A stretch of DNA of 64,000 nt, from NCBI GenBank assembly GCA_027382625.1, contig JAJKFJ010022657.1, forward strand, positions 1 through 64,000, in the 5' to 3' direction. The DNA is from Tetmemena sp. SeJ-2015. Taxonomy: Eukaryota > Ciliophora > Spirotrichea > Sporadotrichida > Oxytrichidae. Made by a program: the position numbers and the translations under genes. The notes beneath the pieces were generated by a model, which did no database searches, was not told the origin of the DNA, and was given only the letters and a program-made list of their open reading frames with translations. Positions 1 to 11,270 of this stretch are shown here, in pieces. Every line of letters starts with the position of its first letter. Position 1 is the first letter of the stretch.

Positions 1-1326
1 AAGAGTAGATGAAATAAGAGCAAAAGGAAGAAGAAGGTGGAGGTATTTAGTCCTCTGCGACGAAGGAATAGGGTAAAGACTTATTATAAAAACCTGAAAA
101 TGGTCAAGACCAAGCTAGAGAGAGTAATGTGGACAAATTTGCTGAAATTCTTGGACTTAAAGGAGTATCTATGGAGACTATGATGAAGTAGCACACTAGG
201 ACTGATGAAGTAGCGGAAGAGGTTATGAATTAAGATGCTAACTTTATAAAAACACAGGAAGGTTATCCCATTCTGATGCGTGAAAGCAAAGATTCATTAT
301 CTAATGTGAGATTTTCTCCCACAGCTAATTAGATCGGTGTACTTGATTTCTATGAATCTCTAACCGTTCTTCCGAAAGTTCACGCTGCTCTCAATATTGT
401 TTTCTAAGAAGTTGAAGATGCCTGCATGCCAGCAAACTAACTCTAACTTATCTATTATTAGAAGTAAGCAATAATTATTTTTATATCGCTCTGTAGACTG
501 TGTTCTTTGAAAAATGCTATGTTGAATTCAAAAAGTGCGTGGCCTATTCATAGGATGAGCTGACTGAATACAAAGGCTCTCAATTTATAGAGAATGATCT
601 AATTATGTCCTCTCCAGACAAAATAATGTTTCTCATCAAGGATATGATTGCACATCTATCTCGCACTTACAAGAAGAGTTTGAATCCATTCTTCGTGTCA
701 AAACTCGACTACTCACAAATATAAATAGTTAATAATGTCATAAGAATACAAATGATAATTATTACTTATAATTACATTATGAACTATACAGTTCATAATT
801 TCTAATTCCCAGATATGCTTAAGGAATAAATGTAGACGTAATATAAAAATAAAAATGAACTTTTTAGATAAGGAAAATATTCTTTTTAAAATAGCTACGT
901 TTAGACGTTAACTTTTCTCGAAATTTTATTGAGACCTAATTATAATCGAAGGGAGGTCAGGCAAGATTTTTCCCAAAGTTAAGGGAAGATGACAGGAAGG
1001 TTAATGTTCCACCTATGCTGCTAGTATTTTGCAACCTAGTTGAAGTAATGAGGCTGAGAGAGTAATTGATTACAAATTTATCTGAGTCTTAGGTGCTTGG
1101 TGATTTTTATTTACAGCTGAGAGACATGGTGAATCGGAATAACTTCAAGATGCTTTTTCAAAATCCACTTGTATTTGAGACTTTTACAGTATCAAGTGAC
1201 TAAATAAATTTTGTGGAGGATGGCTCTCTTACTGATGTGGATATAGATCTAGCTATAAATGAATTCGACACCAACCTACGCTCCAATCTTAATTTCATAA
1301 GTAGAAAGTTTATTGAAAAAAGTTGA
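1..1326 (+). CDS. 3' part of an unrecognised protein gene
   Basis: The gene enters from the left edge, so its start is missing. With TAA/TAG read as Gln, a frame runs from about position 3 to 463 and another exon set ends at the TGA at 1324-1326. A GT...AG segment at 464-496 looks like an intron, but the best downstream frame (from 497) is not in phase with it, so either the boundary is wrong or there is an indel. The first segment is acidic and Gln-rich, the second is mixed helical (ending in S-R-K-F-I-E-K-S). I recognise no family. The short gap to the NME7 start only 46 bp further on suggests compact packing rather than a shared transcript. Confidence is in coding and strand, not in exon structure. 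Confidence 0.6.
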
Positions 1327-1372
1327 AGAGCGTTGCAATTTTTAAAATAATAGTTCATAAGTTAGAAATAAA

Positions 1373-2652
1373 ATGGCAGCAATCGTTGGAGAGGAGCGCT
1401 ATGTTTTTGAGACGGAGTGGTACGATCAGCAAGCATCACTCATTCGCACATATCGTGTTACTTATTATCCTGGTGATCAGACCGTTGAGATGGTAAGAGA
1501 TGCTTTGTCCTTAATTCTATCCCATATCTAATTGACTCCATATTTTAGTACGATAATAAGAACAGGAGAATTTTCCTAAAGAGAAGTCCTCAAGGAGGAA
1601 TTAACATGAATGATCTACATATCGGAGGTATAGTAACAGTCCAGACAAGACAACTTAAGATTGTTGAGTATGGTGATGTGGCAACTAGGAAACGGTTTGA
1701 AGTTGATTTTAAATTTTATGAATATTTATCATGATAGATAAAGAACATTTGCTATGATTAAGCCAGACGCCTACACTAACATTGGAAAAATCTTAGATGC
1801 AATTTATCTAAATGGTTTCAAGATCGCAAAGCTTAAGATGTCTCGCTTTACTCCAGCCTCAGCATCCGTGTTCTATGGAGAGCATAAAGGAAAGCCTTTT
1901 TATCCTAACCTTCAGCAATTCATTTGCAGTGATGTGGTAGTTGGCATGGAATTAATTGCAGAAAACGCTATCGATAAATGGAGACAACTTATTGGACCTA
2001 CCAACACTCTTGTGGCAAAGGAACAAGCACCTGAATCTCTGAGAGCTTATTTTGGAACTGACGGTACTAAGAACGCAGTTCATGGATCTGATTCTAATGG
2101 TTCGGTGAAGAGAGAAGTTGGTTACTGGTTTGAAGGTGAAGCTAGAGATAGAGCTATGAAGACAACTGCGCAACTAAAGAACTGCACTCTTTGCATTATC
2201 AAGCCTCATATCATTCAAGCAGGATAAGCTGGCATGCTCATTCAAATATTTATAACCATAGATATCAGTAATATGTATTATTATAGATTGACCTCATTCT
2301 TCAAGAGGGCTTTGAAATTTCTGCTATGGAGATGTTCCACTTGAGCAAACCAACTATTGAGGAGTTTTATGATGTATATAAGGGAGTTCTACCAGAATAC
2401 GTTCCTCTCATCGAACACTTAGCCTCAGGTCCTATGATTGTTCTAGAGATCCGCCAAGAAAACGTAGTCCCTGCTTTTAGAGCACTTGTTGGTCCCCATG
2501 ATCCTGAAATTGCTAAGTATCTCAGACCTAATACTATCAGAGCAAAGTTCGGACTAGACAGAGTGAGAAATGCCGTTCACTGCACAGATCTTACAGAGGA
2601 CGCAGTTGTCGAGTGTGAGTATTTCTTCAACATCCTACAGGATTACCAGTGA
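1373..2652 (+). CDS. NME7: NME7-like protein: DM10 domain plus two nucleoside diphosphate kinase domains
   Basis: Seen: exons 1373-1492, 1549-1694 and from 1738, with a final exon from about 2287. The introns at 1493-1548 and 1695-1737 are GT...AG and restore the frame exactly. The first two exons give a DM10 domain. Exon 3 starts the first kinase domain (A-M-I-K-P-D-A) and carries its catalytic-histidine motif N-A-V-H-G-S-D. The last exon carries the second domain with N-A-V-H-C-T-D, and it ends in TGA. Known: NME7 is a component of ciliary doublet microtubules and is associated with the gamma-tubulin complex. NDP kinases move phosphate between nucleotides through that histidine, and both copies keep it here. 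Odd: the stretch at about 2245-2286, between the domains, is not a clean GT...AG intron. It could be an atypical intron, an insertion or an indel. Confidence 0.93.
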
Positions 2653-2990
2653 GCATAAAGAGTAGAGAGATTAAGACTTTGCAGTTTGTATTTTATAAAT
2701 CTACCAAATTATGCAATAGATTATGTAGAATTTATTTAAGAATTTAAGCTAAAATCATGACATTATAAGTTTCAAGAGGCACCTTTGTTCTCGCAATCAT
2801 CTCTTTATATTCTGCCTCGTTGTCATGTCTTCATAATAGTTATTTTATTTTGAGAAATCAGTGACTGCGTTAAGTTCTTTTCTTTCAGTTTAATTCTTGT
2901 GTACCCTGTCAACAGAATAGTCATGATAGTTTCTTGGAGGCTAATAATTTCTATCGCTAGTGCTCATCTATTAACTGAGGCCTCCACTTA

Positions 2991-5900
2991 TCATTGAAGT
3001 TGAAAGCTGTCCTTTTCCACGTACTCCGAGCTATCCTAAGATTCCGACATTTCCTGAAGCCGAAGCTGGCGGATCGTAAGCACTAAGATTATGCTTGTTT
3101 GAAGAGCCTCCTTGAGTGGCAGTCGTATAACTGTTACTTGAGGCGTTTCTTCTTTAAAGCCCTTAGCTTTTATGATGCATAGCTGACTGCTTGTAATTTT
3201 AAGAACGCACAGAGGAACCATTTAACAAAAGCTGATTTTAGCTGTTACCCTAAATAATTTTTTATATAATGATGCTCAGTAATGATAAACTATTCATATT
3301 TTAAAATAAGAGCCGCAGCAATGGGCTTAATGGGTTTGATTGGAAGGTTCCCTAATATATTAGTCAAAGAGGTTTGGCTATTATAATTGTCTGAAAGAAT
3401 TGGGTAATTATTATTTGCATAGTCTGAAAATTCTGATTTCGCTCCTCCTGCTCTAAATGAAGAGACATCACTTAATCTTTTTATACCTAAAACTGCACTG
3501 TTATTCAGGAGATTTGTGAGCTTAGGCTAATCTCCACCTTGAGATTGGCTAAAGCTTTAATTTAATTACTCTCCAGCATTCTGGTTCTCATTTATAAAAA
3601 AAATTTCATAGTACTTCATTTGGATTCAGAGTCTGAGCTTACTAACTGATTACGATATTGGGAAGCATTTAATGTGCTCCAGAAGTATTGGCTGCTTGGA
3701 ATAAATTTCCATCAAATGTACTTCCCTATTTTTCAACTAAATTCCTTGACTTCAAATAGCTGCTTCCACCTGCTCCTCCTGTCATACTTTAAGGCGCTAT
3801 TTTGCTTTTAACTACCCTAGTTCCATTTGCACTACCTCCTCTCGCTCCATATCCATAGTTTTATTCTGCAATAGCATTTATTGATTTAGAATCGCTTTCA
3901 TGAATTACTTAGGTAATTTCTTTGCTGCTCTACATGTTACTCAAAATCCCAATCTTTCCATCCATTGAATTTATGATCTTATGAGAGAGCTTTTAATTTT
4001 CTTCAGTCAAACTCTAGCAAATATCCAGCAGCTCTTGACACTTATTTCTCCACATTATTCCTTCACCTTATTCAATTTTAAGATTGGAATTAGGACTTTT
4101 TCCAGAATCATGTGTTATCAATCCTGATTTATTTGAACTCTCGAACCCAAGTAGTTCTTGCCTCAAGTTGTGCATTTAATTCAGAATCTGGGATTTGATG
4201 TCAGCCTCACTTTAGAGCTTTCTCTTCAATCTCGTCTTCTCCTTTTCTGCAACACTCTTCACTAATTTTAAAGTTGTTAAAATTAATGACACTCTGCTAT
4301 TAATTAAGTCTATCTTCAAAATGGCGCTCATTTTTCTTAAGATTAGTGAGTTCTCTATCTTTATTGCTGAGCATGTCTATCACCTTTGTAATATTGATAT
4401 GCTCTGATATATCTATTTTCTTCACTTATTGCTCTAGTTCTTCTAATCTTTGTGCCTTGTTTTACTTGTATTGAAATAATCTAACTCTCTCTTGTTCGGA
4501 GGCCTTAAGTTCTTCTTTAAGCTTTTCAATGATCTTTTCACATTAAGAAAGTGATTTTTAAGTAAAAGTAAGCTCTTGCTAGAGGATCTTAAAACTTATT
4601 TAATAGAATAAAGCCACAACTTATTTAATAGAATAAAGCCACAAAAAGTTAAATAATATCTTAGTTCGTTTATCTGCCTCTTAGAGTTAATCCCAGAGTG
4701 CTGTATTTGAGGTAAGTTTATTTTTTAGAACTTGAATTTAATCCTCATACATCGTCTATTGGGCTTAAAATTTGAGCATCCAAAAAGTTCTCTATTTTGC
4801 GAGGAGCATTTGCATTCTCAGCATTTCTTAAGTTGCTTCCTCTGGAGAAATGACCCATTCTTCGTTTTTCATTTATATCTCATCTCTTACTCTCATCAAC
4901 TCTCCCTCAGCATTAATTTAAGCCATATTAGAATCACTATTTTAGCCTTTCTAACTCTCCCCACGCTCTCTTCCTTAAAAGATGCTTTTCTATTTATTGA
5001 GTGAGGATTTGAATGTGTCTAAATCTCTCATCTTGCGAGCAGTAGTCTTAATTTACTTCTTGATTCGTTTCTACTCATTAAGTACGTGAACTTTGACCTC
5101 TGATACCAGTTAGCTACCCACATCTTTCATCAGTTTCTTCTGTAGATCTAAAGCCAAGTCTTTCCGTTAGAGCATCATTCTGAATTCTTCCCTTACAAAT
5201 TCCTTCATCTCCTGCTCAAATACCGATATATGGTCTTAGTAAAATCGCTTCTCTCTTAGTGATCTATCTAGTTCGAAGATGAGAGAATTTCCCTTTTCAT
5301 AGATACGAGAGTTTACTATTCTAGTGATGTTCTCATAGACCATTTTAAGTTTGCTTTTCAAAGCCTCCACTCTTCTATCTTTGATGTATAAAAGGTGATT
5401 CTGATGGTTTATCAACTATTGGAAAGAGAAGAAATATAACAAAAGTTGTACAATATATGTAAAGAGTGAGATCGAGATTTTAACTCTTTCTCAGAATAGG
5501 ATATGGCATCAGTGCAAAACTGTTACAAGCACTCGTTCAGATCTTTGTAAGTGAAGACAATACCTGGCCCACTAGTAAGTGTCTCTATGTCCATACCTCT
5601 ATTTCTTATCTTAGTCAGGAGAAGCTACATATGGGACACTCTGTTTATTACTTCGAGGTGAGATTGCTTGTTTGCATAATCAAAGAAAGTAGGAGCGAAG
5701 TTTTGTAAGGATCCTCCATAACCAGTATTTCCGCTGTTTTCAATTTACTTGCTTGTCATTTCCAAACACTTGCATATAGCTGACATTTGCCCAGAGATTG
5801 CATCAATCGCTAATCTTACCAGCCTTCTCTCCAATTCTCTTTGAGCCATTTTAATAGTAGCTCTTTACAAGATATTCCCTTATCGAATGTGCTGCACCTA

Positions 5901-8531
5901 AAGATCTCTAGGATTAGTGCGATAGGGCTAAGTTGAGACTGTCTATTAAATATTGTAATCCAAACTAGCATTAGCAGCTCTTTGAAGTCGTTCATCATCA
6001 ATTTCACTCCTCTATCCTTATCTTTGCATCTTTTAAAATAAGCAACAAAAATTATAACTCTATGCATTAACTTTCTATCTTAATTTTGTTTTGACCCAGC
6101 AGCCTCTGCCACATTTCTCTTGTTCGAAAACTTGTTAAGTTTCTTCTAAAACTCATTTTCTACTTTCCAGTTCACCTCATTTTTGTAAAGTTTAAGTTGA
6201 GCATTAAATTCCTCTGAAGTGAGACCGAGAGGCCTGCCACTAACTAGGATCATCATAGAAAAGTAGAGCATCTTAGATTTGATAATGTCTTGCAAGTAAT
6301 TCGTGCGCTTCTGCAAAGAATACATCCTAAAGAAATAATTTACTATATATTGAAACTTACGAAGCTTCATTTACGATTTTGTCCAACTCTAGGAGCTCTT
6401 TTATGTTTTAGTCAATAGAATTATACTCTGTTGATAGATATGTAACATCCTCCTTCTCCATTCCAAGTATCATATTCTAAAAACTAGATAAAATCTATCA
6501 TTATTTACATTAAGAAAACTGTAGATAGGCAATGCGAGTTGTCCGCAGAAGTTTGCTCTTTTTTCTTTGTGATTATAACGCTCGCCTTAGTGGGAGTGAA
6601 AAAGACTTTACAGCAAACTGAACTCTCCTCTTATAAGTTCAGCTTCCCCTTTGATGCCTCTAATTGAACGATTGAATTGCTCATAATCATTTTTCATTTG
6701 GCAGTGCAGGTTTCTTTCCTTATAATCCAAGTTTCTATAGTCAAGCACAGTTTAAATAAATCATACGACTAATTAGTTCCATTTGAGAATATAGGAGCTA
6801 TAAAATCAACTCTCGTCATTTCTCTCAAACCCCAGTGTAAATCCTAGAGTGTTTAAGGCTTCTTTTCTTTGAGGTAAAAACTGTTTATTACGTTGAGGAT
6901 TCCAGCAGTAACTTTGTAATTCAAGGATTAGAGGTACTTAGTCAGATATTCCAAACTTTCTTACCTAAATAATGAAATACAGCATTTTTTCATAAAATGT
7001 ATTTTCGTTAAGGGTGCACGTGACAATATCGCTGATCATTTTTAAGAAGATTCCTCTCACATTTTTGGCCATTTAATCCATCTCATCACTTAGCTACTGT
7101 TTCTATTTCTTTTCATATATAAGTTTCTTCATTATCTTTTCTCCTAGCCCTTCATCTTCTACTTCAGTAAGCAACTAATCTTCAAGAAAAAATATATGAT
7201 AATTAAATTTCAATCAAATTTAGAAGTGTGTCTTAGGGGTTCCAGAATGGAAGCATCTTCTCAGCAGCTATTTCCATCTATAAGCACTCCAAAGGATGCA
7301 TTTACAGTTTTGTGAAAAAGAAATTAATTTCAACAATCTCCAATAAAGTCCTCTGAAGTCTGTTTATCTTGCCTAGAGTAAGTTAAATTCTATTTCTTTA
7401 AGATATTTATTCTTACTTTAATTAATTAAAGCTGTTCTGAAGTGAATTTATAATCTAGATCCCCTAGTTTAATTAGCTAGAGTATTAATTTCCTTGTCTT
7501 CTATTTCAGATTTAGATTTTCTATGTTGCTCTTCTTTAGGGCTTCGACTGAAAACTCAAGCTCCTTTTAGCATTTATCAAATGCAGTTACTTCCTCCATC
7601 TACTTTCTTTCTTCATTTGTTGCGTAACTCCCAAACATAAGCAAAACAGTTTTAGGACTTGGAATGGTTTAAATGCTAGAGATTTCATACGTTTCATTGT
7701 TGGAGAAATAACTCTGTTCCTCAAAATTTAACATAAGACAAATACTATTTGGGTATTATATAATCAAAGATGGTATTTTTATCATAGAAGATATTCTAGT
7801 ATAGGGCTTCTTTGCTTTCGCTGTCTTACAGATTAAAGAGAGGAGCAACTTCTTTTGGAATTCTTTGCATTGAACGCTTCATTTCCCAATTATTCTACAA
7901 AAGTTCAAGCTTAGTGGCCTCTATCATATTAAGTCTACACACTTAAGAGGTGTAACATAACAGAAGAGATATTTTGTAATCTCGCATCAAGCGAGCCACA
8001 GAGTAGGAGGGAAGAGGAACTGGCAGAGAGGATAAATCTTGATAGAGATCCTTATGTGCTGTAAGCTAATTTACTGTTTGCTTGAATTTCTTCTCAACAA
8101 TGGTTCTTAAAACACACAAATAGTTAAGATAAATGAACTAGTGATTATTGAATCTTGCTGCTTATTTAATTGGTAATAGCTAGACAAATTCTTCTCCAAG
8201 TTCATAGTTCATGTTGCGCATAAATTTACTCCTCAAGGAGAAAATAAGATCCTCATTTACTGATCCATTCAACCGATGCAGACTCTTATAATCAACAATA
8301 GAGTTATTAATCTAAGGTATAAATTAATGTTATTGAGTTTTCTAGTTTAATGCGATGTTGCTGATAAAGTTCGAGCTCAGCAATAGCACGCAAATGAGGG
8401 GCCATTAAATGCAGATTTGTCCTGTTAGCAACAATGAGCAACTGTTTTTGTAAGAGCTGATAAGTAGTAGCTGCACGTAGTTCTGCCACACCTCCATCTA
8501 AAACCAAACACTGGAACGACTCTGTATTCAT
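2991..8531 (-). CDS. large coiled-coil protein
   Basis: One long multi-exon gene read on the minus strand from the ATG at 8531. The N-terminal half is mixed helical. The middle and end are Glu/Lys/Gln-rich coiled coil, then a Gly/Ser/Asn-rich tail. Introns that restore the frame include a 58-nt one near 5809-5866 (GTAAAGAGC...GATTAG), one near 5440-5505, and a 29-nt one near 4265-4293. The small ATG-starting ORFs inside it (6370, 6067) are exons of this gene, not separate genes. A frame break just after the first 70 codons has no GT donor and may be an indel. A 25-bp tandem duplication lies inside the coiled coil (4593-4642). The terminus at 2991 is the TGA of the most protein-like last exon. 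Large coiled-coil proteins of this kind are common in ciliate cortex and cilia, but I cannot assign a family. Confidence 0.65.
4593..4642. repeat. perfect 25-bp tandem duplication inside the coiled-coil gene
   Basis: Two identical back-to-back copies of a 25-nt unit beginning AACTTATTTAATAG, at 4593-4617 and 4618-4642. Because 25 is not a multiple of three, one extra copy shifts the reading frame of the surrounding gene, unless one copy is removed with an intron. It could be a recent replication slip, an assembly duplication or part of an intron. Confidence 0.9.
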
Positions 8532-8665
8532 GAAATTAAGATTATAAAAATTCAGATATGAAAGTTCTTATACAAAGAAGACATTAAAGTTTTTACTATA
8601 AATATACTCAAAGAGAAGTTTAATAAAATGATTTGAGTTTCTTAACTTCCTGAATTTTTGAAGTT

Positions 8666-10982
8666 TCAGATTGCCTTATCATACCTAAAGTGCTCTTAAC
8701 TGAGTAAACTTAAGCTACTCTGCTTTTTGCAGCCCTTTTTTGAATAATTTGAAAATTAAAAAGCAAAATTTTATAGAATAGCTTTCAAAAGTTCATTCTA
8801 GGAGCTTGAGGTGTAGAGTATTTATGATGAAGCAATAGCATTTTCAATCTCAAGTGGTATCTAGTCTTGAGTATTTATCTATTTCGTTATCTGAGTATTT
8901 GAATATGAAATTTGCTGGTCGTAATGACTTGGAGCTAAAAATGAAAAAGGAGCTTCAGATACACCAGTAAATTTAGAATCCTTAATGAGAGAAATAATTT
9001 ACAATTCATCATGCCTATTTAGAATATGAGTTACTCCCTGAATTACTTATTTTGAGATTGATCAATCAGATCTTTGAAGCTTAGACCCCTCATCGCTACT
9101 TTTTCAAATTGATTTTCTTCCCTTTTTAATTTTCTAAAGTCCCTAGAAGCTAATATAATAAGAATTATTTGCTTTTGACGGACCTTCTGCGTGTCTACTA
9201 AACGAATGGACTGTTGCATCTTAAGGTAGTGAGTTCAAGAGTTACTTGCTTGCTTTGTTTTCATTGGAGAGGAATATCTTAGGGGCTTAATTTCTGACTA
9301 GGTCTTGCAAAAGCATTACCTTACTTGGCTTCGAGGAAGATGGCTATTGCTTTTAAAGGTAAAGTTTTTGGAGAGATGCTCTAGATTAAGAAGCAGGTCG
9401 ATTGGGAGATTATGAATATATATCTTGGACTGACATTCTATTAAAAGCTCCTGACTGCTATCGAGAGGGAAGGCGAGTCTTATCTATCGCACTCATGTTA
9501 TACAGATTCATTAAGTTAGTTTAGGACGCATTTATAAAAATTAGAAAACAAGCTTCAGATTTAATTATTATGAAAATAGAAAGCTAATTTGGTTTCTCTA
9601 AAAATTTGATAAAGAAAAGAATAAAAGATTAACCTTAAATTTTCTTCTCTTTTTAATTTAGAGATAGTGCATTAGTAGATTAAGGTCTCTAGATAGTTTA
9701 TGTGGAGTTTCTCCTTGAGACTTGCCGAGAGTAAAAGAAATTATCTTTTTTCTTCATTATAAAATACATTATGCCTTTATTTTCATCTATCTCATGATAG
9801 GGCTTTCATTCTCCTCTGCGTCTAATTCTTTGATTGTCGGTTATTCATCTTCAATATATTTATTAGTTCTTTCGGGAGAATATTATTTGAACGATTGAGT
9901 TAAGTGTGCTCCTTTCTGTCCCCTTGCTTTGATTTATCTCCTATAAGCATTTTAATTAATCCATATTGATAAAATAAACATCATCTGTGTCTTTCCTCTG
10001 CATCTTTGTTTCAGAAGCCTAGCTAGATCTTAAATTTGGAGACCTGTTCTACTGATAAATTTATTAGGTGTCAGACATATCTGCGATTTCTTCTTACATT
10101 TCAAGTCCCTATAATTTAAAGTTGAAAAAAGAGCCTTGAGAGTTTAGTCCAGACTTCTTTTAGGAATTAGTAGGCGATAGTTTGGTTCTATTTGGAGAAG
10201 AAAATAACGACTTAGTTGAAGGCATTTACACATGTGAAGTTCTTTAGGAGGGGTGATGCTCTAAATGCTAATCCTAAGATTAAGGCTTCCATAAACTTTG
10301 AGAAGACTTGCTCTTAGCAAATGTAGAATGCTAATCAATAAACTTCACATACTTATATTAGGAATTATTATAATGCTAATGAGGTCTGTTACTAGTTGAC
10401 GTAGTAGTAGGAATTACTTAATTTCCTTGAGTCTTGCCTGCGCCGCCTAAACTTTGTATTGAAAATTAGTCGCTCAGCCTAGAGGCTTTAGAACTCGGCC
10501 TCTTATCTTTAACTAGCTTGAAGTTTAAAGGCTTGTTTTCTATTATTTCACTCTCTGATAAATCTTAAGGTGGAAGTACAGCCGAGAAAATTTAAGTAGA
10601 AAATGAATAATCTTTTTGGAGAGGAATCTATTCAGCTTAAGTGAAGCATCATCACATTTTAACTTACTGAAAATAAATAATCGTTTACGATTACATTCTT
10701 TGACAAATCGATTGATAAATTTCTACTCTCCCATCCTGAAGTCTACTAGCTATTTGTTGACATCTTTTAATTTCTGGCTCTCGATGTTATAAATGTTGTG
10801 AGAGGATTTCTTCAAATAACTATTTTGGAGTTTGCTTTGAAGGGCCAGTCTCTCTGCTCTTTATTTAGATGCGAGTACTTTTTACTTGTGCTCTTCAAAA
10901 TTAATATTCTATTTAATAGAGTGAATATGGCTTCACTCTCTAGTTTAGCTTTCTCTTCTTTTAGTTTCCTATATTGATCCAT
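8666..10982 (-). CDS. Ser/Gln-rich protein with N-terminal coiled coil
   Basis: The minus-strand frame begins at the ATG at 10982 (M-D-Q-Y-R-K-L-K-E-E-K), giving a short charged coiled coil, then several exons rich in Ser, Gln, Asn and Lys (for example S-K-S-S-Q-S-L-W-K-P-Q). It ends at the TGA at 8666-8668. A cryptic plus-strand frame over 8824-9790 is also open but has poorer composition. The stop is only 135 bp from the start of the next minus gene. The frame is also open upstream of the ATG, through an AT-rich segment, to the gene at 11093-15246, so the two could be one gene of about 6.6 kb. No family recognised. It looks like a scaffold or phosphorylated linker, inferred from composition only. 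Confidence 0.6.
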
Positions 10983-11270
10983 CACAAAAGACTACTCCAA
11001 CTATATTTCGTCAACTTTCACCTTCTATATAAATTTAAAATGACAATTTATTTAATTATTCTCAAAATATTTATTTATAAGAAAATAAAATATCAAATTA
11101 ATAGGCAGATAAGATGTTTTTCAAAAAAATTATTTACTATAATTTCAGCATACCATTATAGACAATTTTAAAAGCCAAAGCTATATAAGATTTTTAAATC
11201 TTAGTAAATTAAATCTATTAAATTAAAATGCATAAAAATTGAAATATTTTTTTATATCTTTTTTGGCCTC
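10983..11270. other. very AT-rich segment between two minus-strand gene bodies
   Basis: Almost only A and T, with weak codon structure. It is either the spacer between the genes on each side or a long intron joining them. A GT...ATAG pair that would splice across it exists, so the choice is open without RNA data. Confidence 0.5.

Noticed and set aside
8824..9790. Plus-strand gene starting M-M-K-Q-Q-H-F
   Set aside because: The minus strand over the same stretch gives Ser/Gln-rich and charged exons continuous with a larger gene. The plus frame is hydrophobic and needs more unproven introns.
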